Assembly (NCBI GenBank): GCA_013396655.1
Contig: WBMV01000267.1
Coordinates: 372,001-436,000, forward strand
DNA: 64,000 nucleotides
DNA from: Campylorhamphus procurvoides
Lineage: Eukaryota; Chordata; Aves; Passeriformes; Dendrocolaptidae
Direction: 5' to 3'
In this document: one piece after another, positions 37,776 through 50,117 of the stretch
How positions within the stretch are numbered: the first letter of the stretch is position 1
How the letters are laid out: each line of letters starts with the position of its first letter
Program-made: the position numbers and the translations under genes
Notes under the pieces: model-generated
What the model was told of the DNA's origin: nothing
The model's database searches: none
Seen by the model: only the letters and a program-made list of their open reading frames with translations

Positions 37776-40037
37776 CCTGGCTGCTCCAGTGGCAAATTAG
37801 CTATTTTTATAACATGGCCTGGAAATAAATGTCTTGCCTTAGCAATGTCAACTCCTCCCCATCTAACCTGCAAATCTCTCCCCTCAAGACTGACACATCC
37901 TGACACATAAAAAACTTACAAAATGCATCATTAAAACACCTGGATTAATCACATCCCTACGGTGAAAACTCCACATTAAGTACAGCAAATCAAACGCCCC
38001 TGTCTCTAATTTCTTAAATTCTTATCTCCACGACTGATGTCAAACCCTTAAGGAGAAATTTCCCACTTCTTCTCGGCTGGAGAGACCTCCGAGCTCTCAT
38101 CTGCAGAGTGCCACGGGCTACCTTCCCAGCTCACACAAGGATGAATTATGGGGTTTTAAATTGAAATGCTTTAGGAATCACTTTTTCAGGCTTGGCATAA
38201 GTTAGGCAGTATTCCAGTCCTGGAGAAATACTCTGAAGTCTGCAGATAGCAAATCATTAACATTTTGAAGACTCAGTAAAAATGGAATCGGAAGATTTAT
38301 CTGCTGAAAATTGGTCAATCTAGTCCACATCCTGACTCTGGAAGTTGTCCAAGCACCTGATGTTTGAAGAGCAAATTTTCTGCAAGTAAGGAGAAAATAT
38401 ATTTATTTCTGACTTGCATTGTCAGTCCTCCTCATGCCATCAAATTGGAGGCTTTTATCACTCCTAAAATTTTCATTTGCATACACTGTTTCATTATTCA
38501 ATTATAAATTCTACCCTGTTCTGTTCTAAATGGGCACTCATGAAGCAGCTACATTTTGAGTACAGTCCCTTCGAAGACTTGGCATCAAGACCTTTAGTCA
38601 TGCTAACAACTAACCAGCTTAAAATCTTCCATCTCTTAGAAAACACACACTTAACACCAAACAAATTTAGATACTTCGGCAACCACTGCAAAATCTCTCT
38701 GCCAACTGTATTTGATATTGTGTTGTTCACCTAAAAGGATCAGATACCTTAGAGAAATTGTCCTTCCAGAGCTATAAAGCGTGCCCTGCAAGCAGAGCAG
38801 ACACCTATCTGGAAGCAGGTATTCAGAAAGTCAAGAATTACCTGCTAATCCTGGGCTTCATTTAAAATGCCCTGTCTTATAATAACATCTGATCTTGAGT
38901 TTATATTGAAAAAAACTGGATAACTACTGTTAATTTCCCTGGGAAGACAATAAAGGATGTAACATCCTTTGAAAGCACTTCTTGTCCATTTCTGAAGCTA
39001 AAGTTTTTATTTAGTTTCTTCTCATGAGAGGGTGCTGAGAGGGGATACAGAAGTGCAGAGTGAAAACAATTTGTAAAAGAGAACAGTATTTTATTTCTAT
39101 CAACGTGGCCTGGAGATGACATCAGAGGAAGAGTCAAAGCAAGGAAAATGTTCTTCTCCTGTGCAAACCTGCCTTTGTGGGTATTTTCTAAGTAAAGAAC
39201 AGAGCCAAGATTAATATCTAAATTGCTTTCTCTTTTGAGATTCCAGAAATGTGATATAGCAATCAGCTTTTGAAAGTCGCAGCCCAAAAGCAGTCACATC
39301 TTTCATGATAAGCACATCCCTCAAAGAACAAAGCAAGCATAAGCTCTTTTTATATATTATGAAATATTATAACCTAGAAGATCCTTTTGTGCACACCAGT
39401 GTAAACAGAGATCTTCCTTTGCTGTTTGCTCCTCTGTTTCAGAGCTTGAAGAGATATACATATCACTTCCTTCCCCTCATAAATCAGAGATGCCAAATCT
39501 TATATCTTTATACAATAAACTCAACTATACATTTAGCAGCCCTGTTCCAGGAAAAAAACAATCTGATTTTACTAATGGAGTGAGGTTATGAACAACTATA
39601 ATTTGTGAGCAAGCTTCAAAATCTCTCTGTGAAGATCCAAGTAGAGCAAAGAGTATACAATACATAAAAGAACAGTGATTTCACAGGAGTCTTGAATTTG
39701 TCCACCAGGAGATCCAGCAGCTCTGGTGTTAATGGAGGAGCACACCTGGTCAGAGATAGGGAGAGATACTACGCTCAGTATCCATCCCAGTGCCACCAGC
39801 TAAAAAAATCCTTCAAAGTAAGCGTGGAAAAAGTTCCTTTACTGGGAAGGAGGAAGAAACACTGAGAAAACAGTTTTATAACCTTTAGTGCATCTAAAAA
39901 AAGAGGAGAATTCACTCTCAACCACAGTTAATTCTTTGCTTACTTCCCTCATTTTTCCAGGGTTATCACAAAGGTGACTTCTAAACAGCAATGTCTCTTG
40001 CTTAATGACTTACTAAATATCTACCCCTCGCCAAGTA

Positions 40038-40088
40038 AGTTATCATCCAAGGCAGAGTTATCATCTGAGGCAGAGTTATCATCTAATC
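40038..40088. repeat. 18-bp tandem repeat, almost three copies
   Basis: AGTTATCATCCAAGGCAG, AGTTATCATCTGAGGCAG and a partial AGTTATCATCTAATC follow head to tail. This is a young local duplication. Confidence 0.9.
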
Positions 40089-40839
40089 TAATAAACAGGA
40101 AAACATCACAGACAAAATAAGGCAACCAGAAATTATGAGCACACTTTGATGAACGAGTAACCATCTTTCTGAAGTTACTATAATATTTACATATAAAAAG
40201 AGGACTGCACACAGTTTCACAAGTTCATATATTATAAGCTCTGATGTTCTATCTGTCTCCCCTAAGAACTAATTGAAGGATGGATGCATTTGCCCTGAGG
40301 TATTGGATGGGAGATAAAGGAAAGCCAAAGCACAGATGGGGCGACTCTGCTTATGGCTGGTGAAAAGAATGCCAACATCCAGCAGACAAGGACATCCAAT
40401 GTGAAGATTCAATCCCAGAGAGCAGCTCCCAGTGCCAGGGCACGCCGGCACCACGCCCTGGGAAGAGAAAGTTGATTCTGTGGAGACCATTTGTTTTAAA
40501 AATTAAACAGATTGATTTGGGGAAATGATGGAAGACAACCAGAATGGCCAGTGAAAAACCTGGCGATCAATGGACCATTCTTCAGACCTCTGCTGCTTTC
40601 AAGTGACATATTTTTCTAAAATAAAAGCCAGACTAACTAAGACAGGTTCGGAGAACTGACGGTTCAGACCTCCAGGCCTTCTTCAGAAAATCTCACATGA
40701 CCACCAAAATGCCACAAGCGACTCTTTGTGTGCCTCCTGACATAAAACCCCACACTTTTTCTGGTAAAAAGGCTCGGCTAACATTAGCATTTGTTTCCAC
40801 TCATTTTATCATGCTCTCTGCCACGCCGCTTGGAGGAGA

Positions 40840-41250
40840 AGGGTAGGCAGCATTTTTCACCAAGTGTCACAGGCTTGCAGATCAGTGGGTTAATGTATCA
40901 GCCTTTCACCTTTGGAAACCATAGTTCAACAGCCTGAATTACTGCGGCAATAAATGTGGTATTGTCTTAGTTCAATACGGACCTGTGTTTGAAGAACTGT
41001 AACAAAATATTTTTATAACCTTGCGGAAAAGATAAGAAGTTGGCAATTTTCTTTTATGCCATAGATTTCCTCTGTAATCTCAGGCAAGCTAATTAAACCC
41101 AGCCTTTGAAAATAATTAGCTAACACTCTGATTTTACTAAGTCTGGTTTAAATAAAACTACTTGCTTTGATAAACTAAACCTGTGATATGAAATAAGAAT
41201 AAATTATTTCCATAAATAGGTTCACAGCAGGTAAAATGGGTTACAGGCCA
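40840..41250. promoter_or_regulatory. candidate conserved noncoding element
   Basis: Repeat-free AT-rich DNA with many homeodomain and nuclear-factor-like cores, notably AAGCTAATTAAACCCAGCC and AAAATAATTAGCTAACA, plus CCTTTGAA (TCF/LEF-like). The assignment rests on texture only. Confidence 0.2.
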
Positions 41251-42050
41251 ATAAAAATAAAATGTACATCGAGCTCGGGTAAGGGCTAAAAAATGTGTTT
41301 CTTTTAGGAATAGGGAGGAGAAAAACATTGTTAAAAATCAGATTTTCAGCTTGAAACCAGTTTTCACATTTCACGAATAAAGCTGTAAAAAACAGAGCTT
41401 GTTAAAAAAACCAAGCAAGCCCACACTGGGATACCCTAGAATTGGTGAGGACTCACTTAGCAGCCCCGTGTCAGCTCTGTCCAGCCGTTGTCTTGCTCAT
41501 GTATCTCCATGAATTTTAACTTTAGATTCTCCCAGAACGGCAGATACCATAGTGAACAGTGGTCAAAGTAATCTTTATAACCGGTACATTTAAGGGATTT
41601 ACAATACCCTATCATCCATCCTTCCCCAAAAGTGGATGGATCTTTAATTTAATATTGATGTTTTTAAGAACTCTAAGCCCTAGGCAGGATATATTGTTCC
41701 TTAAAAGAAAGGCAAAGCCTTCTAAAACCAAACTCACCACAAACAAGCACACAGCCAGATAATTTCCTGCTTTCGTACAACTAAGGGGCATGTTAATTCT
41801 TTTACTGTAGCAGGGATTATAAAAGAACCCTATTCTATTGATTTTAATGGTGCTGTCACTGTAGCAGAATAATGCTTTTCCAGTATCACTTTGCATTACT
41901 GCTTCAACCTCTGATGACAGATGAAAAGTACTGAATCTTGGCCAAAAGCTGAATGCACCATTATCTCTTCTTGCACAGCTGCACAGACATACCCTAAGAC
42001 AGACTGGGGCTTGCCACCACTTTGTTTAGGGCTTTAAAGTAAAATAAATA

Positions 42051-42077
42051 AAAAAAATAAAATTTTTTTTAAAAAAA
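42051..42077. repeat. A/T homopolymer palindrome
   Basis: Runs of A, then T, then A around 42051-42077 form a self-complementary low-complexity tract that could fold or arise by slippage. Confidence 0.7.
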
Positions 42078-42979
42078 TTCAGTATCCTAAGGGCAAAGCC
42101 AACCTGAAACTTTGCTCAAAGAAGCATGAAAGCACAATTCCTCTGCCAAATGCACGACTAGCTCAGAATGTCACATTACCATACGTGGGGTTAGTAATGG
42201 GCAGCTGAACTCTGAAACGCTGTTCGGGTTTTATTCTGTTTGCTCCTGCCAGTTCAGCAAACCCCAGAAATGGGATAAATAAATGCATAAAGGTTTATAT
42301 TAACTCAGTCCGAGTTATAATGTAATCCAGATACTATTGGGAATAGAGGCACCTCTGCCTGAACGGGACTTTTTGAGTCACTGAGTCCAGTTTTCAACTA
42401 CCATTCACACTTGGTTCATATAAACCCTTGCAAAAAATACATCACACTCACGTTAAAGCCAGGCCCACTGTGTCTGTCAGAGCATTCACTCATGGTCAGA
42501 AGCCTCCCAGCCTCAAGCCTGAAAGCTGTAATTGTCAGATTACATCAATTTATTTCTTATGCTAATGCTGGCACTGAGCTGAAGGAACTCCTCGAACTCC
42601 CTCCCTCTGTAATGCTCTGCTATTCCTGCAGACAGCAAGCATACCCATGCTCTCAGCACACATCTCACTGTGTGCCAGCCCCTCCATCTGACCTTCCCAG
42701 GACACTCGTGCCCATGGTGTCCTCCATCACCTTAAAGAGATCTTCCCTGCATGAATTCTTCATTTGTGGACGTGATGACAACAGTAGCACACGTGCTCTG
42801 AAACAGTACAAAAGCCTTATTCAGTGGCAACGTGATTTTTCCTCTCCTCAGTGGAAGTTTCTCACACAGTGCATTGCACTTGACCTCTCTCATGGCTACT
42901 TTCCATTAGTGGCTGGCACTTTTTCTCTTCCTATGGCATTTCAAACTGTGGAATAATGTAAACTAGGAAACTTAGAGTT

Positions 42980-43026
42980 AAAAAAACCCCAAACAAACAA
43001 ACAAAAACCCCCAAAACAACAAACAG
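42980..43026 (+). repeat. (CAAA)n-like low-complexity run
   Basis: A-rich sequence with repeated CAAA and AACCCC units. Confidence 0.75.
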
Positions 43027-44619
43027 CAGTCTTTCAGTGCATATCCTTGCAGTTCATAGTATGAAATTTCAAACCATTTGTATTTTACTCATCCTCATTA
43101 CCTTCCTCCCCGATATTCTGATCTTTTGCTGCACACTGGTAATTCTGTCCTACTTCACCATCTCAGTACATTGCACTCTTCCTGCAAGTTCACTAATGAA
43201 AATATTAAATAAAACACACACCAAGACCAATTCACACGTCACTAAAAATCCTCTTTTTGCCTTTCTTTTCTTTAGATCAAGTCCTCTATTACACTCACTA
43301 TTCTTTAAATAATTTTTGTCTCCAGTTTCACTAACAATTTCCTGAAGTGATGCTTATTAAGCACTTTACTGAAGCCCAGACTGAGAAGTATCAGTTACTT
43401 ATTTTAATAAACTCAGACTTTTTATGACATTTCTATCTACTAGGTCAGAAACTATTTATTTCCTCGAACCCTTTCCAAAGGATGTAAGTGAGGTGCAAGT
43501 AACAGGTCAGCAGCCCTTTTCATAGGCTTTGCTTCCCCTTTTAAAATTGTGGTTGTACACAAACTGTTTTTTAATTAGTAATTGCTGTTTCTCTGTCCTC
43601 ATTGCCACGAGCCATCTTCTCCATCATTATCCTTTCAGGAAAGGAAAGAGGTAGCTTGAGTATAACCAGCTACATTTAATGTCAGCTTCATGCAGAATTA
43701 AGACAGTCCCACTTCTGCTTTCCTGATTTTCTTCTATTAACCTCTAGCTGTCATTTTAATTTCCTTCTGCAAGATTAAGTCAGCATGACTTTTTGGTTAT
43801 TCTCTTTTAATCACTACAACTCTAAGATGCCACTTTCTCCTTTGATGCCCTTGTTTTCCCTGTTCAGTCTGTTTATTCCATGAAGACTGTTCATTCCCAG
43901 TCCTCTTCTGCAAGTTGCTTTTCAACTCTCCCAAGCCAGAACATCTCGACTTTCTTTGAGAACACAAGATGCAAGCAAGGTTTGTAACTCTGATCTTCAG
44001 ATACTCTACACCTCCAAATTCAAGTCCTCGAGCATGTTGGCCCAGCTGACATGACCAATTACTCTTTTAAGGCTTCTAAGCTTAGGACCTCACATTACCA
44101 AATTCAACACAAATATTCTCTAGTGATATTAGAAAGGCCAGAAGAAATCAAAGCCTTGTGGGAGACCCTCAAGCCAAGGGTATAAATTGCAAAGGAACAG
44201 CAATCGCATCTTATTATTGAGGATAAAACAAGACTATCAACTGGAGTGCTCTGCAGTGCTGAGGCACAGCTGCTTTTGTGGGGGACTGACACAATTCTCT
44301 GCTAAGACAGCAAAAAATATTTTCCACAGAACTGCTGCGTAACCTGAGTAAGTGTTTCCTCTGTTCAGGTCGGCAGGGAGGGAGACCACGGCCTGGGGAT
44401 CAAATGGCACATAATGAGCAGGAGCATTTGGTGTAAAGAAAGGCAAGAAAAACACAAAGATAAATTAGCAGAAATTGAAAATGTAGGAGAGAGAGCCTGA
44501 AAAGCAAGACTTTAACAAGTCTCTCAGTCTTCAGAGGGTCTTTACTGAACTCTAACTCAGCCTGCTGGAATTTGCTATGGTACAATAAAGCACCAATTGC
44601 AACACAGACAGTCCCCTGT

Positions 44620-44899
44620 GAGGGACTTTTTACAAGGATGTGAAGCGATAGGACAAGGGGAAATGGCTTTAAACTTAAATAGGGTAGGTTTAAATTGGGT
44701 ATTAGGAAGTTCATTACTGTGAGGGTGGTGAGGCACTGGCACAGGTTGCCCAGAGATGTTGTGGCTGCCCCATCCCTGGGAATGTCCGGGCCATGCTGGA
44801 TGGGACCCTGAGCAATCCAGGCTAATGGAAGGTGTCCCTGCCCATGGGGATGAGGCTTAAGGTTCCTTCCAACCCAAACCATTCTGTGATTGTATGATA
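44620..44899 (+). mobile_element. CR1 LINE 3' fragment, sense
   Basis: About 280 bases with GGACTTTTTACAAGGATGTG, GGCTTTAAACTTAAATAGGG, GAGGGTGGTGAGGCACTGG, TGGCTGCCCCATCCCTGGGA and TTCCAACCCAAACCATTCTG, ending TGTGATTGTATGAT. An open frame on the opposite strand through it is an antisense by-product. Confidence 0.95.
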
Positions 44900-47800
44900 T
44901 TTGAGTTGGGCTTGAGCAAGAGGTCTCATACTCTTTCATAGCTCATCAAGACTGTGAAACTTTTATTAAAGTTGTGTATGCATATATAACTGATCACTGT
45001 CACAAAATAAGTTGTATAAATAGTGTGACTAAAAGACAGCACTCTCACTTCAAGAGTTGTTTCAGTAATTTCTTTCTGTGTTGCGTGACAAGAGAATAAG
45101 AACTAAATTCACAGGCACAGAAGTGCACTGTTTGTCATGGTTTATGGATGGAAATCCTACGCTTACGTGTGTTCAGCCACCTGCCTTCAGCAAATTATAG
45201 CACAACACACGTGTATCCACACAGAACTGCTCCCAGGTTAGCTGCAATAAAGTACCACCCAGTGACGTCTCTGAAGTGGTTTAAGCACACTGTGTATTAA
45301 AATAAATCTGAACAATAGGTTCAAATGATATAAAAAAAATCCCGACAAGCCTCCTGTTCTTCGTTGAACGTATGAGGCAAACAGCTTCCATTTCCATATG
45401 CATATGGATAATTTTTTCTTAACAAACCCTTTTATTCCTCTGAAAATGGTGTCAATATTTCAGTTAAATAGTCCTTTCTTTGCACAGTGAGTGAATGTAG
45501 AGCTGAAAAGCTGTCAAAAACCCCCAAACTTTTCCCACTGACCTAGCAGAACAGGTTTACAGTTAAACCTTCTCCTTTAGAAAAAAAATTCAGTTTTCCT
45601 ACTAAAAAGTCTTAATTTTGTTGACATGCTGAATTAATCATCTGAGACATTCACAGGACACTGTTTGCACTTCCCATTATCCAAAAGCCAAACTCTTCTG
45701 GAGGAGAAAATAGAATCAGTCCTTTCCCATGGGCACTGTCATAACTGAAGTTGAACAGCAAAAAGTCTACACAAAAAATTGAAGTCAAGATGGGTTCTTT
45801 TGGGGTGAAATGCTCCAGCTTCTTTCATAATGACCAAGTGATGCACACTGCTACAGGCAGGAATGGGAGCTGGACTGTCAGATGGGAAACCATGGCACTG
45901 GTCAAATACTGGCCAAAAACCCCAAGTTGAAGCCACTCCCCCTCCCCCAGCTCGGAATGAGTACATTCAGGGTATTTTTATCCAATTATTTATCATGCTC
46001 TTTTGCTCCATCTGCTGGCTCTGCAGCAACAGGCAGTTGCTATCCCACACCTACTATCATGGCAATACCAACAAAAAAGGAATATAAAAAAATAAGAGTG
46101 AAAAAATATTTATCAGGGTCTGTCTCATGAAATTTTCTCCATATGTTGTCTTTGTATTTATAGACAGATATCTAGTTGTCTTCTGCTTAAATGAGTTAGT
46201 CTAGCTTTTTGGTCACCTATTTTGTCATTTACACATTCAAACAACATAAAAATCATATTATGAGTATGAAGAATTCTCAGAGTTCAAATTCCCTTGCTTC
46301 TCAATGGTATAATGAAAGATTAGAAGGATCTTCTTTGACCTCAGAAACATGGTAAGTCTGTGTACAAATAGCTTATCCATCCATAGACTTACATGGATAC
46401 AGGCACTTATTTAATAAATCAAATTCTGTTAAGGAAAAGAGTCTTTCCAGGGAGTTTTTATTATATCCCTAAAGGGAATCACATTCCACTGCAGAATGGG
46501 TGGAAACTAAAGAGGTCCTTAGGCCATCTACTACCTCCAGTAACACCAAAGTCACCCCTTTGAAAAGCCTCTAGATGCCACCAGCTCCTAAAGCAACTTA
46601 TTCCCCGTAATACCAGCACTGAAACAAATTTGCTGAACAACTTAATAATTTTAAAGCTACAGTTGAACAGTGTTCCACACTCAGAGATGGATTAACAATT
46701 TGATTTTTCACTTGACAAAAGCACACATGAATTTGACGAGACAGAAGTCTGGTATGGGTTGAAAATTTGGCATTCCTGTGAATGAGAAGCAGAAAGAGAA
46801 TATTCCACTAATGTTCAGATTTTCTTCTCTTTAGAATACAGGCAAGAAAAGAAATAGGAGATAGAATAAAGCCAGAATCTAAAATCCAATTTGCAATAGG
46901 ACCTTAACTGAGATAGTAATAATTTTTATGATCTCAAGCTCAATATTATTCCAAAGTTAGTTCTCCTTGAAATTTGGGGCTTGTGGAATAAATCACTTCA
47001 TGCTTGCTCTGCTCAGAAATTCTTCCCTCAGTACCTGATCCTTCTCAGAGACAAGGAGCCAAATTGCTCAGTATTTTGGTTTGACGTGCTGCCACCATTC
47101 ACAACATCTTTATGTTCAAATATGGCTAAAAGTTAAAGCTTCTAATTTTGCATTCAGATCATATTAGTTGATGCCTTTCTCAGTGGTAGGAGAATGTCTC
47201 TTGAATCCTCTGATAGAGCACTTCTAAGATGACGAAGCTGCCAAACAATGTATAAAGAATAGCAATGACTTTTTCGGAAAGCAAAACCAAACATTCAATA
47301 TTTCAACTTACACTCTTAGATGGTTGCACAACTCAAATCTCAAAGTATATGCAGACTGCATAAGGTATCATGTATCCATCTACATGGCAGCTAAATAACA
47401 GTGGACTGTAAAGAAATCAGAATTGTGTATCTGTCGTCAGTTTTGTGCGATTTCCGAAGAGACAAAAGTCCCTTAAATTTTGTTTACACTGAGGAAAATA
47501 CTATCTGACCTTAACAAACTTTTATCCCTAGGATTCTTTTTTAAATATGCCTAATTTTACACTTCGATAGCTCCCACATCATTTATTCTAGGTCACGCAA
47601 GAACAATACAAACAGAACAATGTTCCTGAGGAGCACATTGAGTAACAGTCAGAACTGAGCTGTTCAGTGAGATAACAGAGCATGGATTCAGCAGCTCAAC
47701 AGCACAACTCGCCTCTCCCCCTGCTGCCTGTTGTTCAGGAACAAAACGGGCTCCCTGCAGGCCCCTATTCCCACAGCACCTCATGGTGCAGCTACAGGTG

Positions 47801-47984
47801 TAAACTGAGCAGTGAGTGCTGGGGAGAGGGTAGGGAGGTATGGCTTGTTTTGATCTGTCCCTCAGAGTTAGGGGAGCAGAGGGGCTGTGCTACCAACCAG
47901 ACCCCTGGCAATTCTGCACAGGAACAGGGCAGGGAGGCAGGAAAGGGTGACCAAGACCAATTTTTAAAATATAGAGAAAGAGTT
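44900..47984. other. unique sequence, no gene seen
   Basis: AT-rich with no exon-like frame. The short plus-strand frames at 45863-46130 overlap each other and show no domain. Confidence 0.5.
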
Positions 47985-48474
47985 TTAGAATCATTTAGGT
48001 TGGAAAATACCTCCAAGACCATCAAGTCCAACTGTTAACCCAGCACTGCCAAGTCCATCACTAAACAATGTCCCCAGGTGCCACATCTACATGTCCTTTA
48101 AATTCCTCCAGACATGGTGACTAAACTACTGCCCTGGGCAACCCATTCCAAGGCATGGCAACCCTTTCTGTGAAGAAGTTTTTCTTAATATCCAATCTAA
48201 ACCTCCCTGGCACAACTTGAGGCAGTTTCCTCTTGTCCTGTCACTTTTTACCTGGGAGAAGAGGCCGACCCCCACCTGGCTACAGCCTCCTGTCAGGCAG
48301 GGTGAGAAGGTCCCCCCTGAGCCTCCTTTTCCCCAGGCTAAACACCCCCAGCTCCCTCAGCTGCTCCTCATCAGGCTTGTGCTCCAGATCCTTCCCCAGC
48401 TCCACTGCCCTTCTCTGGACATGCTCCAGCACCTCAGTGTCTTCCATGTCTTGGAGGGTCCAAAACTGAACACA
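47985..48474 (-). mobile_element. CR1 LINE 3' fragment, about 490 bases, antisense
   Basis: The plus strand carries the reverse complement of a CR1 3' end, with the blocks AACCCAGCACTGCCAAG, TGTCCCCAGGTGCCACATCT, ATATCCAATCTAAACCTCCC, TGAGCCTCCTTTTCCCCAGG, CTCCCTCAGCTGCTCCTC and TTCTCTGGACATGCTCCAGC. It is the most complete antisense copy, belongs to the same sub-type as 16622-16870 and 62619-62915, and is fairly well preserved. It encodes no intact protein. Confidence 0.95.
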
Positions 48475-50017
48475 AAGAAATAAAGAGTTAAATTTCAGTC
48501 TTCTTTAAGCTGTTTCATATCTGTCCTCTGTTCCTCACGTGGCAAAAGAAAAGCTCACAGAACTTTTTAGACATTTGGAATAAAATACTATATATACATT
48601 GCTCGCTAATTATTCAATACTTTTATTTATGCACATCTCCAAAATCCTTCTCTAGAATTTCAGCTGATGATATTATAGATGTCTGGCTCTAAGAAGTCGG
48701 TGAGACAGCAATTAGCTACAGGTTTAAACGAAGAGCAATGCATATAGATTCTATATTAATTAGTGACAAGTCATTTCTACAAGTAAAGATTTTTTCCTCT
48801 TCCCAGCAAATATTTATGCACTCATTTAAAACCAGAGTGCAACTGTGTAATACAACCAGCTTAAACAATACAGTTGAGCTTGCTCAGAATGCAAAACAAC
48901 ACGAAATTAATTTCTGCTGTCCTGAAATCCAACACACATTTCAGGGGAAAGCCGTGGAGCACGACTCCTTCTCCTGGGCCTCAGTACTAATTGCTTGTGG
49001 ACTTTGCAAGATGTTGGAAACAGCAGAAAACCACACAGCCTTTTCTCTGTGGAAATCATGAGAAAAATATCGTTTCTTCTGACCACAACAATAAATGCTT
49101 TTAAGCACACAAAGTCGTCAAAAGACTTTCTAAGCAACTCAGAAGAAATCACTTCAGACAGGATTACTACTTTATATGTATATCCAGAGCCCTGCAGGCA
49201 GACTAGAGTCGAATTTGTTAATTCTGCACTAGTCTGCTTTGACTTTACCACAGGGCTTTCGAAACGTTAAGAAAAAAAAGGTTGAAAATATAAAGCTTAA
49301 AGAAAACTCATATTGTTTTATACTGTAAATATCCTCTATCAGGAACTGGGGACACAAGATGTCCTTCCACATTTGTTTGGCCATGACCAGCCTGAACAAT
49401 TTCTCTCCTTTTTCGATCCACTTCCAACTGCAGAACAGCTCACTGGAGAAGGTTCCCAAAAAACAATGGGAAATCACAGTAACTGCACGAGCCAGGTCCC
49501 TGCACACGACTGCACATGTGCCTAAAGCTGTTCTTATAAAGATGATCAAATATGGATGTGCTGCGTTCAGAAAATCCAGCCCTTTACTTATTTATGAAAA
49601 TTACCACTGACAGTACACCCAGTGAAACTTTTCATATTCCACTACAAAAGCCCAACCCTTTTTCTCTGTCTCCAGTGTGTGGACTGTGGGAGAAGACCTG
49701 TCATCTGCAGAGCCAAAGCAATGCTTGAGTTGAGGTTGGATGTACCACTTATGTTGCCATCATTCCCTCCCTGCCCTGGCTCTTGACCCCTCCCATCCTC
49801 CAGGCATGGCTGCAGCACAGATGTTAGTTTTTAGTGCAAATAAGATCTGAAATTGTCTTGTCCCAGCTACAATCCAATTAAAACTCTCATCTGGAGCTGG
49901 CCTGAAGATTTAGATAATTTATAGAAAATACCAATGACACGGTGGATTGACTTGTATCAAATGCATGAGGTTTTATGTTCTTCCTTCTCCTGAATACAAA
50001 TGAGAAATGTTACATTG

Positions 50018-50117
50018 TCATGATGACTTAAATGAGTCAATGAACAAGAAATAAAATCATGGATTATCATGATAATTTAAATCAGTCATTCCTGGTTTTA
50101 TCAAACAAGAAGTAATG
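50018..50117. repeat. imperfect direct duplication, about 48-bp spacing
   Basis: TCATGATGACTTAAATGAGTCA at 50018-50039 is echoed by TCATGATAATTTAAATCAGTCA near 50067-50088, and each is followed by ACAAGAAATAA or ACAAGAAGTAA. The first copy contains the AP-1 core TGAGTCA, which the second has lost. Confidence 0.45.

Larger units (their letters stand above)
37776..44619. other. unique sequence, no gene seen
   Basis: Includes the 18-bp tandem repeat at 40038-40088, an enhancer-like stretch at 40840-41250, an A/T palindromic tract at 42051-42077 and a CAAA-rich low-complexity run at 42980-43026. A 181-codon plus-strand frame at 42411-42956 has no exon context and an unremarkable translation. Confidence 0.5.

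Noticed and set aside
42411..42956. 181-codon plus-strand open frame
   Set aside because: The composition is unremarkable and there is no acceptor or donor in the right phase. Expected by chance in 64 kb of six-frame sequence.
44400..44939. 179-codon minus-strand open frame
   Set aside because: It lies antisense to a CR1 3' fragment and its translation is the reverse complement of known CR1 blocks.
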